Positions 43,864-54,915 of a stretch of DNA of 64,000 nucleotides are shown piece after piece. The DNA comes from Hypoxylon rubiginosum (taxonomy: Eukaryota > Ascomycota > Sordariomycetes > Xylariales > Hypoxylaceae). The stretch's first letter is position 1, and each line of letters opens with the position of its first letter. The DNA lies in assembly GCA_902806565.1 (NCBI GenBank), contig CADCXA010000056.1, forward strand, positions 1,116,001 through 1,180,000, read 5' to 3'. The notes beneath the pieces were generated by a model. It ran no database searches. It was not told where the DNA came from and was given only the letters and a program-made list of their open reading frames with translations. Position numbers and translations under genes: made by a program.

Positions 43864-46800
43864 ATGGTTGACCTTGCAATATATAGGAGCTGAGGCGAGA
43901 GCACCAAGAGTCACTTACAATATGTAAAGCCGGGATTTTTGGAAATTACATAGGTAGGTTTAGAGTTTCTCGCGCAACAATGTCGCTGTTACCCCATTGC
44001 TTGATTCGCATCGTGATACTAATAGCTTGTGGTATTTTATGAGCTATGTAACCTGAGCACTAATAGAACATCCGAGTTATGTGACAACGACCGGAAGATA
44101 CATCTATCGTGTCTAGTCTCCTGTAGGTTCAGCCTGTTTGAGCTCAGAAAACCATTGGTTTAATGGAGAGATACTAATCCTGAATTTAATACTCTGAGAA
44201 TCAATACGCCTGGACTGACCGAAGGACTTACTACCGATTATCGTTTATTCATGGGGTTGGACATACCTACCGCCGAAGCTGATGATTTAATAAATTACAG
44301 GAGATTGGCGTAGTGCGCAGTCAAAGAGGGTTGCGCATCACCTCTCTTTGCGCTGCAATAGGAGAAGGCGCACAAGGCAGTTCGGTGAGGAGATGGACTG
44401 AGCATAAGGCACGAGGCTGCCTGACTTTTCTACCTGGTGGAGGTAGGCAAGATACAAATTGGTTGGAAGTCATCGGTAAGGCGCAGCGGTAGCCTCGGTC
44501 CGAAGTCGTGATTTTTCTGGACCACGATCTCCGCATCTTTGGTCTAAGGAGTCTAGATGTCGTGATCGGCAGAGCCTCGACTGAGCCGGAACTGACTAGG
44601 CGCGCCCTTTGTGGATTTGTGGAACTCTACCCGATCCCTCGTGTACCTATGGTAGGACCGTAAATGGCAAGCCGATTAAAAAAAAAAAGGGACAAGATGG
44701 TTGCCTTCTTTGCTCCGACGCAGAGGGCGAGAAGTCAACGCGACTACGGGGAAATATAATGAGTAATCTGCCGTAATACCTTCCCATTCTACTTAATAAG
44801 GCAGAATTGGGTGATTGGCTGATGACTAGGACTTGACTGGATCGTGGCGAAGGGGCAGCGTCATCCGTATTATATATACACATATATGTGTGCTGCTGAT
44901 CTGGACAAACCTACATAGTATGCGGAATGGTGATGGATGAACGGGGTCTCTTGCTTGCTAGCCATAAATACAAGATGTTTCTATGTTCAGTTTAAATATC
45001 CAGTCACGAAGACGACCCGTTCAGCCGTCGAGCTGGTGCGGTACTCCTTGACACAATGGAATTGTTCAATGTTCCTAACCTGCCAGCCCTGCATGTGCCA
45101 GTCTAGTCTCCCTTAAATACCTACCTACCTACCTACCTAATTGGGTAATAGGTAAGGGTTGTCTAGATTAGGTAATACAGCTGGTTGCCGACCTGGGCTT
45201 CCTACCTGTGGGTCGTTCCGTCAAAGGTGGGACCGCTTTTTCTATTTTTGCACATTCGTACCAACCCCTGCTGCCCTGGCATCGTCAATCCCGTCCGCCG
45301 TCCTCCAATTCTTCACGATACCTACCTGGTACTAGGTATGTATGTACAATGCGTGCCCGGGATCATCATCAATGATGACTAAGATGAATGATTTCGGGCA
45401 TCCAAATAACGCCTCAGGATCATTGGAAATGCCAAGCCGCGTGTGGTCTTAAGCTGCGAGCGAAAAGAGGAGAAGAGGAGAAGAGCGGCGAGCTGGCAGG
45501 CTGATGGATGATGCCAACTCGTTCCTATATACTTGTTTGAGTTCTTTGCAGGTGACCATCCGCTGACGTACTGCTGCAAGTAATACCGTACTGGAAATTG
45601 GGGGAAGCAAAAGGCCGCAGATGAAGCAAGACATGGCCGTGACCATGGCTCCAGTAATATCCCGGTGCTTCGGCCGACAGTAAGAACAGTATCCTGCCAT
45701 TTCGCATCTTGATGTCGCATAAATGAATACGGGTTTCACGGGGTGAAACATTAGACAACTATGCCTGTGATGTCAAGTTGCATCGCGAACTGCCAGCAGC
45801 AAGGGGCGATTACATTATGTAGGGACTAGGATACTATACGATGGTGTACTATGTAAATAGAAAAGAAAAAGAAGAAAAAAATACACCGGGGGCATTGAGA
45901 TAGGAATTCCTATTTTCGGACCGTAGCATAATTCCCAGAGAATAAGAAAAGGCTTATATGGAAGCTAGGCAATTGATTTTTCTTCTCTTTCTGAATAGTT
46001 AAACAGTAACACCGAGACTTAGGACTCGCATTATGGCCAACGAATCACTGCCCGCCAGCATAGGGGGAGGTTGAGGAGATCTCCTTGCCGATCAACATGG
46101 CGTGTCATACTAGTAGGCGTTTGATAATTTCCTTTCCGCATGAGGCATGAGTTCGCGATGGAAGGGTGGCCTCACACCCGAATTTAAGTCTTGATGACCA
46201 CCTCTCCGTCCGTTACGATTCATTTTAACCATCAACTACAGGTAGAGAATGCCTCTGACTATCGACTGTCGACTATCAAATGGCGAGGTGGCCCGTAAGT
46301 AAGCTCGGCGTTCTTTTCGAATTTCTAAACCTTCTTACAGGGCCTACGGTGGCAGCTTTATTAGAAAAATGCCGCTGGTAACGGGGCCTGCTGTATGGAT
46401 GGATGGCTTGCTGGTGCGCGCCTCGTGTGTGCCTCGTGTTCTCCTAAGAGAGGTACTGACCTTGCCCGCTTCTACGTAGAGTGCTACGCTCTGCTGTCGC
46501 CTTCCAGTCAATTGTCAATTAGTGGTTGATCTTCCTTGTTCATGCAATTAGCTTAAAATATGCGTTGCTCTTTGGAGATTGAGAGTTGGCATCCGTAATT
46601 GTATCCATAATTGCATTTTTTTATAATTCTGAATATTGGACGTCTTGGCTCTTTTATATCCGAGGTATCTTAAGGAAATACCTACATGTAGGTACTGTCC
46701 GCGCGGGTATAATCCAACGAGATCGAACTACTTGGATATATTCTTGATGGATCAAGTGAACAAGACATGAATGTTCCGGGTCTTGGCTGATGGTGAGGTA

Positions 46801-47743
46801 TATCTTCGGTCTTGATTAATTGATAGGTTGCCTTGACGAGGCATCTTTCTCCCTTTCTGTCTTGCCGAGCCTTTGCTGATGGTGGAGGTAACATGTAATA
46901 TTCCACATACTAATACTTATACTTACATGTAGGTACTAGATAGACTAGGTACTTCTAGACAACTACCAGATTGACCATTTTAAAGCCGAAACATATGATA
47001 CCTGCTAAGCTAGCTCGTTCTAAATATCTTCCCGTCAGGCTACTAATCTGACGATCACCTTATTGTATCAGACAATCCAGGCGCATAAGGTATTCGTACA
47101 CTTCTTGGTTGTTACCAAAAGATGACTTGGTGAGTGGATGTACAAAGCCAACTGCCGTGATGAATATCTGAAACTACCTGACTTGGAGGCTGACCGGTGA
47201 GAAACCTGCTGAGAATACCTGCTAACGGGTAGACTCCGCCGCAGGAAGGCAGATAGGGGGGGCCCGCCACTCCCGCCACTTCTACCTAACCAAGGCACCT
47301 CCTTACGGGTTCCGGGGGGGGCTACACTCAGCTTCACCGGTATTGTCACCTACACTTATTGTCACCTCCATCACCTTCCATTTTGCCTTTGACCAAATTG
47401 TACCAACTCCCATGCTAATGTTAGTACTAATGGAATTTAAACAAAAGACAGTTGGGTAGTTGTTTAGAAAATAGAAAACAAAGAAAGAGGTCTAGTATAA
47501 TTTTGCACTCTAACCTGAAGTTATTTATTATGGAACATTGAACGGAACAGCAACAGTTGCCTCACAGTACGCACGTCCACCAACGCAATCACTTGCTACT
47601 AAGGTACCTAATTTGTAGGTACTAAGTGGGCTGCAAACAGACGGTCGCGGGCAACCTAATGGAAGGTAGCGCCCTAAAATCCAATCAAACCGGTGAAATC
47701 AAGCTTGGTCCTTGCGGCAGCGACCCAGCGACCAGCATCCAGT

Positions 47744-47902
47744 ATTTAGCATTTAGCATTTAGCATTTAGCATTCAGCATCCAGCGACCAAGCCAACCTA
47801 GCGGCCTGAGCCCCGGTTGCTCAGTTGCTCAGTGTTCAGTGCCCAGCTTTGACTAGGCGCGCCCAACGCCAAATCCCAGCTCCCAGCTCCCAGCTCCCAG
47901 CT
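47744..47902. repeat. Two short tandem repeats in the casein kinase upstream region
   Basis: Five units of ATTTAGC, the last with one change (47744-47778), and four perfect units of CCCAGCT (47875-47902), separated by about 96 bp. They lie about 0.85-1 kb upstream of the casein kinase start codon. Confidence 0.9.
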
Positions 47903-48741
47903 CATCCCATCCACTCGCCCCAAATTCATCCGCCCGTCTTTAATTCCCTTTTCCCTCCCCCCTACCTAATAAACTTCCTACCTCTTCCAACCAAAAAAAC
48001 GTAATCTTTCCACACGACCATCCATCGCAGACTCGATTTTCGAGACGTGGTAAATCGCTGACGAATAGTTCAATATTCAACAGCAACATCTCTTTGCATT
48101 GTTTACCCGTCTCCTTTTCTTCTTCTTTCTCTTTCTATTCTCTCTTCCTCTTTCATTTCGATCTTCCCTTATTGCCTCAAGCAGATCGCTGGAAACAGCC
48201 CAGTCCTCCAAGAACGTCGGGTAAGATCCCCTCTCTCCCTCTTCAGTGCTACTACTACTTGCTTCGGCTCCCCATCAACGACCTCCATTCCATCAGTTCA
48301 TTCCATCCTCAACACTAGCCACACCAACTTCCAAACCCTGCACATCTGCTAGTTACCACCGAGAAACCAAATGCATTTAAATCCAATTCTCTTTTGAGCC
48401 TACTAGCTTCCCCGTTTGATGCTTAGGTCCTGAGAGCACTTGGCCTTTTTTTCTTCCATCGGCCTTCTTTCTACATTTCTGCTCCTATTCAACCACGCCG
48501 CAATTTCCGTTTTCCGATACGGCCTCGGCCTCCACCATTATTCCGTACCCCAACGTCAAAGACCGCAACCAACTTCAAGCTCTCTTGTACCAATCCAACT
48601 AACAGCAGCTAAACAGGTTGACCATAGACATCCCGCGGCTTTTTTCATCGACCTGACGAGTTCCGGACGACACCCAAACAGCCAACATCTCTATTCAGCT
48701 TCCTGCTTCAAGCACGGTAGCGTTCCTCACCAACAGTCAGC

Positions 48742-50345
48742 ATGACGACCATGGTATGTCTATATTTCTAATCACCCAAGGTCGTAATCCATAGTGGAGC
48801 AAATATGTATTATCTTTATTGTTACGGCTGGATAGTGGAGACGGAATGTCGGTGTGCGTTGGCAGGACATTCGTATTCCTGTCAGGATGTCTACGAAAGC
48901 AGCCTGACGAGAGGAATTGATTTCGTATTCTACGGACACCGGGGGGCCAAATGAATCCAAACCAGTCTTGCTAATTCTTCGTAGGACCTCCGCGTCGGTA
49001 ATAAGTACCGCATCGGCCGAAAGATCGGCTCCGGTTCGTTCGGTGATATCTACCTTGGAACCAACATTATCTCGGGCGAAGAGATTGCCATCAAACTTGA
49101 ATCTGTCAAGGCCAAGCATCCCCAACTCGAATATGAGGCCCGTGTCTACAAGTCGCTTGCCGGTGGTGTCGGTATTCCCTTCGTCCGTTGGTTTGGAACC
49201 GAATGCGACTACAACGCGATGGTGCTGGATCTTCTCGGCCCTAGCTTGGAAGATCTCTTCAACTTCTGCAACCGGAAGTTCTCCTTGAAGACGGTCCTCC
49301 TCTTGGCCGACCAGCTCATCTCTCGTATCGAGTACATCCACGCCAAGTCCTTCATCCACCGTGATATCAAGCCCGACAACTTCCTGATGGGTATCGGAAA
49401 GCGAGGCAACCAGGTCAACGTCATTGATTTCGGTCTAGCCAAGAAGTACCGAGACCCTAAGACTCACTTCCATATTCCGTATCGTGAGAACAAGAATTTG
49501 ACTGGCACTGCTCGCTATGCCTCGATTAACACTCATCTCGGTGTTGGTAAGTGTACATGACTCTGCTTAAAGTCATTTTAGATTGTTGACAACGATTATA
49601 GAACAATCCCGTCGTGATGACATGGAATCCCTTGGCTACGTCATGTTATACTTCTGCCGAGGATCCCTCCCCTGGCAGGGGTTGAAGGCTGCCACTAAGA
49701 AGCAGAAATACGATCGTATCATGGAGAAGAAGATGACCACGCCGACCGAGGTCCTCTGCCGCGGCTTTCCCAACGAGTTTGCCATCTACTTGAACTACAC
49801 TCGGTCCCTTCGATTCGACGACAAGCCCGATTACAGCTACCTCCGCAAGATCTTCCGCGATCTTTTCGTTCGTGAGGGTTTCCAGTACGACTATGTCTTC
49901 GATTGGACAGTCTACAAGTATCAGAAGAACGCCCAGGCGATTGCTCAGGCCGCTGGCCAGGGTGAGAACGACGACGACAAGGCCAGACGGACCACTGCTG
50001 CTACCGCTGGTCAGACCCCCCAGTCGGCTGCTGTCAAGCCTAATGCAATTCCCAGCACTCGCCGCAAGGTGATTGACCGTGGTGCTCCCGGTGTTGACAC
50101 TCCAGAGACCAACCGTGCCGTCGGTGGAAGCGACAGGATGTGAGTGTCTCGCCAGCCCAGCCCAACCCAAGCATTCCTCGTAAGGAATCATATTTCCTTC
50201 GCGTTTGGTGTGATTTACAGCGCTAGCCGGAGGAACTGCTGACATGATTGCTGACACTTCAGTTTACGATAACAGGCTGCGATCAGCTTCCAAAGGTCAA
50301 GGCACCGGCTCCGGATATGCGTCGGGCTCCTACCGCCCGAAATGA
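48742..50345 (+). CDS. Casein kinase I (CK1 delta/epsilon type, Hrr25/CK-1a orthologue)
   Basis: Four exons, 48742-48753, 48985-49546, 49602-50139 and 50276-50345, encode 393 aa. The kinase domain has the glycine loop [10 protein letters not shown] (18-27), Lys41, HRDIKPDN (Asp131) and DFG (Asp152). It is nearly invariant with fungal CK1 ([38 protein letters not shown]). In Neurospora the orthologue phosphorylates the clock protein FRQ; in yeasts the enzyme acts in growth, trafficking and DNA repair. The first coding exon is 12 nt (Met-Thr-Thr-Met) before a 231-nt intron. The last intron starts GTGAGT right after AT of the codon for Met371, so an unspliced message stops at once with TGA. Splicing adds a 22-residue Ser/Gly tail beginning LRSASKGQG, as in related fungi. 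Confidence 0.96.
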
Positions 50346-52669
50346 TTCCCTGGCGTCTCCCCGCTGGTACCATCCGCTGCGTTGGCGCGGGCGTAACGAA
50401 TACATGGCCCGCCCACTAGCAAGCAACTTCGGATCATGGTAGCCTCACAAACCCCTTTTGCATTGGCCCTCGAAATCCAACTGTGGATTTAACGCCAAGT
50501 ATCATAGGATTGAGGATCATGCCTGATTCTTTTTCATATCTTAAGGATTGCTATTGTTTCCGTTCTTCGACGACTCTCGGTTCATGACTCAATATCCTGG
50601 CTCGGACAACCAGGTGGCTCTAGAAGGCGTAGATTTGTGTCCCTTGGACACATTCGACGTTCTTGTGGGGCTGCTTCGGTTTGTCTGAACGGCACTTCCG
50701 ACACTCTGGCTTGCTTAGGGTGTCGTTAAGGGATTTAGTCTATCAGGCACGTTTATCTCGGCTCACGCTTCTCAATCCCACACGTGAACTGAAGAGGGAC
50801 GCCTACCCAGAGATTGAGCTTCAACAACTACTCCAGAATTCGTACACGTTCCGTTCTGATGGTTGATGCTCCTTCGATGCGATACACCGGCCTTCTCATA
50901 TGATCAAAGCCTTTGGTTTCTTTTTCGCTTCTTCGGTGGTTTCTTTTCTTCATTTTCCTATTCGGACATTGGACTTGTCACGCCGATCTCCTCTCCTGGG
51001 GAGGTAATAATGAGGTGGAAGGGGTTCGTACAAGGGGATGGGCTATGGCCGAAGCTAGCCTACTCAAAGTCTTCGTGGCTCATCAATACCGCAGAAATCC
51101 GAATCTAGCCGAAACTGCATGACTTATAGGGGGTGAAACAGGTGGCCAACATATTGGTGATGCATAATATTGTCACTGCTTCGGCTGTGGCAGGCATCGC
51201 CATATGATGGATCCCTGGTTCAAAACATCTCTTAGTAGTTACGTTTAGGATGGATTGGTCAGGTTATCGGAGCAGTCTCGCCAGTCTAGCAGAGCAGTGT
51301 GTACCAGAGCCAGGTATCGGCATTGACCTGCCGATACCTCTAAGCACGACTCTCTGAAAGATGGACTGATGTCTATGAAACGGAAGACGTGAGGCAAGGA
51401 CCTTGGTGGACCAGCGGCGATGGTAGAGTTGACTCACGAAGCCTTGGACGGAGAAGAGATCCCCCCTCATGGTGGCAACAGGCAACCGATACACGTTAGG
51501 TAGTAACACAGAATGAATTCTATTTGCATCATCACGCTTCTAGACCCATGGCCATGGGTCAATGTTATGTCTATTTGCCTATAGCGTGAAGTAGTGAAGT
51601 GAAGGCATTGGTAGAAATGAGTAATAACCTACATAGGTAGGTACAGGTACGTTCGCGACAATTGCCAAGAGGATAGAATCGCCTCATTCCACAAATGGTA
51701 GGATTATTATATCTATGGTTAGGCTTCATTCAGTTGGGGCTGGGGTATTCTCTACATATATATTGTAGAATCATTCTGGCGCTAGAATAGTTCTGACTCG
51801 ACGGTTAACGAAGGGAGAAAACCCACACTTTTCCTTCTGCCTACCGTTCTCTATTTTATTGACTTGGATTTATTATTTCGAACCTAGCTAGTTACATACC
51901 TAGGTTATATAGGTTGAGGCTGTGCTCATTTCGAGATCACATGGGCAGTAGTAGCATACGAAGCCTCCCAGACAGCTGACAACGAAATGAACAGGGTACT
52001 AACACCTCATGAGACATTTACTTTAGCCACAGTGGTCACGCCTTGCTAAGAATGTTGTATATAAGGTAAGGATAAGTACCTGTTTTCGCAAGCAGAAAAA
52101 CAGGAAACAAGAAACAAGAAACAGAAACAGGAACTCGGAATTCAGAATCCATCTCCTTCTCCTGTTAGCACATACGTATAAGTAGGTCGAGTATACCGGA
52201 TTCGGAAGGACCCTGAACATCGGTGGTTTTGCTTTCGATGACATAGTTATCCATCCATCTAGCCATCACGAAGGAAAGGAAGACTTGATACCTTTGTAGC
52301 GTCTGAGCGTCCATTAATACTACCTACCACTACTATTACCCACTACTACCTCTACTAGGTACTCGAGCCACTCCGAACCCACCCCCACCGAGATCCATTG
52401 GGCACTACCTATTGGACCTGTGGACCCGACAATCTGGGGGAGGGTGATACAACAGTTGCAGCTCGGAAATTCCCATTCCCAAGCTTTCGAATCTACTAAG
52501 ACCAAGTAGATTGGCTGCCAGTTAACGAATGCGACGACAGAGTCCACGATACCAATCGTACTAGTCATACGCTTCTGCTTCTTGCTTCTGTTTGATCCTC
52601 CTGATCCGTCAGTCCGTCTAATCCACGAACATACAACTTGGGGCCCAATTCCACAGGCCGTGCATTAAG
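50346..52669. other. Intergenic region
   Basis: 3' UTR of casein kinase I and promoter of the 5-phosphatase-like gene. Contains a perfect 10-bp hairpin (51312-51339) and AACAGGAAACAAGAAACAAG-type purine repeats near 52099-52130. No gene is supported. Confidence 0.5.
51312..51339. repeat. Perfect 10-bp inverted repeat (hairpin)
   Basis: AGGTATCGGC (51312-51321) pairs with GCCGATACCT (51330-51339) across an 8-nt loop, without mismatch. No T-run follows to suggest a Pol III terminator. Confidence 0.8.
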
Positions 52670-54220
52670 ATGGATGACATGCCGACATTGGATGTCTTTA
52701 TACTTACCTTCAACGCAGCAAAACACGATATTAATATTCCCGTCTTTGCTCGACACTTGTACAATGCCTTTGGACAGATTGGTTCCAGACTCCCAGAATT
52801 GCTCGTCGTGTAAGTATTGAATACGTGCAATCCTAACTCAGGTATATTCGTCTGCGTGAGAGCACACTTGCTAACTATTCTTTCAATACTATTCAGCTCC
52901 CTCCAGGAGATGGCACCCATGCATCTAGCCTTCATAGGCTCCCACGCATTGTACCCATACTTCCGGAGCTACGAACTCGCCGTAGATATTGCCGCGGCCA
53001 TGTTTGTAGCAGAAGAAGAACGCCAGCTCCGCCTGAAAGGCCGAACCTATAAGCTGGTAACGACACGTAATGTTGGTATGACCGGCATTATGCTTTTCGC
53101 TTGCGAGCCCGCCGCTGTGCGAAACCTCCAGGCCGCCGAGGTCGGCTTTGGCGCAGGAGATATGGCCAATAAAGGTGCTGTGGGCCTTCGGACGCTCTAC
53201 GAAAAACAGGACGCCGATGGTCATATAGTAGCATCGACTGAGCTTACCTTCGTCAGTGCTCACCTGGAGGCTATGGAGTGGAATCTCGATAGGCGGAACA
53301 AGAATTGGGAGAGCATTGTCTCGGGCCTCCTGTTCGAGGACCCTAAGAAATTTGCGGAACGTCCATCGCTACACCCTACGCTCCACGGCTCCGAAGATCC
53401 CGACGAGGAACAAAATCTCCTCGGGCGGGACTCGACTGAAAAGGCCCTACGTGACATTTCTATATATAAGCCGGGCGCCCACCTTTTTGTTGCCGGCGAC
53501 TTGAACTATCGCCTATCTAAAACATCGCCAGCCCCAGGATCTGTCTTCCCCACGACTGACCCCGAGAGCCCAAATTACTACGCTAACTTCTTAACGCGTG
53601 ATCAACTTGCTGCAGAGAAATCAGCCGGTCGTACGCTACATGGATTGAGCGAGGCAGCCATCAAATTCCCACCGACGTACAAGCTGGAGCCGTCACCCAA
53701 GTCTAAACCGCAGACGGAACTCGGTCGTATTGGAGACGAGGGAGACGAGGGAGACGACGTAGACGAGGTCAAGTGGTCCTGGGCTCGTCACAGATGGCCC
53801 GGATGGTGCGACCGTATACTGTTCCTTGACATACCCTGGTGGGTTCGGGAGGGGGAGGGTGTTGGTAAGGCAGCCAAAATGAAAATCACCACCTATGACG
53901 CGCTGCCTGCCGTCAGGTCCAGCGACCATAGAGCCGTGTTCTTGCGGTTACAGGTCCCGATGCTGGACCCCGATAGCCTAGCGCCAACCGAGAGTGCTTG
54001 CGAGAGAGAGCAGAGTGCTGTTTGGGACGAGCCCGTGAATCCCCGCATCAAGCTGCCGTTCTCCGTCGATTTTCGGTCCTGGGAGCACCGAGCTATGGTC
54101 AAGAAGTGGGAATCTACCATCGGATGGTCCATGCTGATCTCGCAGTCGAAACAGGGCATCATGGTATTCATCACCGTCCTCCTTGTCGGTCTCGGCGCTT
54201 GGTGGTATCGGTCGCGGTAG
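52670..54220 (+). CDS. Inositol polyphosphate 5-phosphatase-like protein with C-terminal membrane anchor
   Basis: Two exons, 52670-52809 and 52897-54220, give 487 aa. The EEP (endonuclease/exonuclease/phosphatase) fold is clear: LDVFILTFNAA, LLVV-SLQEMAP across the splice, GMTGIMLF, GAGDMANKGAVGLR, FVSAHLEA, FVAGDLNYRL (GDLNYR from about 247), RWPGWCDRIL (about 346) and SSDHRAVF (about 388). These are the metal-binding and catalytic motifs of 5-phosphatases that remove the D5 phosphate of phosphoinositides. An acidic insert (GDEGDEGDDVDEV) precedes RWPGWCDRIL. Residues about 468-484 (MVFITVLLVGLGAWWYRSR) form a C-terminal hydrophobic helix with a short basic end, which suggests a tail-anchored protein of an internal membrane. 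Confidence 0.88.
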
Positions 54221-54915
54221 GGCTCGGCCTTGATGCGAATTGCGCGATGGCCAAGAGGTTGGTTTGGGAGATGGTCACGGACGGGGTGAGCACGGGCTAG
54301 GAGTAGATGATATACATATGCATATCGGGGTTCATGAGGTTCTCGGCGTCCCTACGTCGTTTTTTGGTCTTGCATCAAGAATCAAGATTATCACACTTTA
54401 GGCATATTCGCGGATCGGTTGCGGTTTAGTTATCCCAAGGCGCATTTATGAATAGACGGGCGGCGTTGGAGCATTTTCATAAGATGCTGTACGAGCATGT
54501 GTACTTCTAGTTTCTCCTCTTCTTTTCTCGCAGCCGTCGTGTAATAAGGTGTTATGAGGAAACTGAAAACCTAGAGTGTTTATGAGTTTTAGCCTGGGTT
54601 GGAAGAATATCGGTAATGTGAGTTGTGTCCATACACCAGAGACGAGGTGCTTCATAGGAGGTACCTACATATTAAAGGGGAAATAAAAGGCTATAGAGAT
54701 TGATTTTTATCGTATTTAGACCGTAGAGCTTGTGAAGATCTATCTACTACGTACTCGGCACTGGCATTCATATTTTCCGGATACGGAAGTCGATATTAGA
54801 CATATCGCGGTTGGGTCTTCTTTGTCTGGATTCGCACTATTCTGGAAACTATTATTACTAGCAACTTCTTGCAAGATTCTTCAATGGCATTGTATGAAAA
54901 ATAATCGGAGCAGAT
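54221..54915. other. Intergenic region
   Basis: 3' UTR of the 5-phosphatase-like gene and promoter of the next gene. Nothing further recognised. Confidence 0.5.

Larger units (their letters stand above)
43726..48741. other. Gene-poor intergenic region (5 kb)
   Basis: No supported gene. Contains repeat copy B (43809-43863), ACCT tetranucleotide repeats near 45120-45139, five ATTTAGC-type units (47744-47778) and four CCCAGCT units (47875-47902). The last 700 bp, C- and T-rich, form the long leader and promoter of the casein kinase gene. Confidence 0.5.

Noticed and set aside
44475..44500. GCGCAGCGGTAGC followed by GGTCCGAAG, resembling the A and B boxes of a tRNA-derived SINE
   Set aside because: The spacing between the two boxes is far too short and no cloverleaf or tail could be folded.
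48772..49359. 195-codon minus-strand frame
   Set aside because: Antisense to casein kinase I exon 2 and its first intron.
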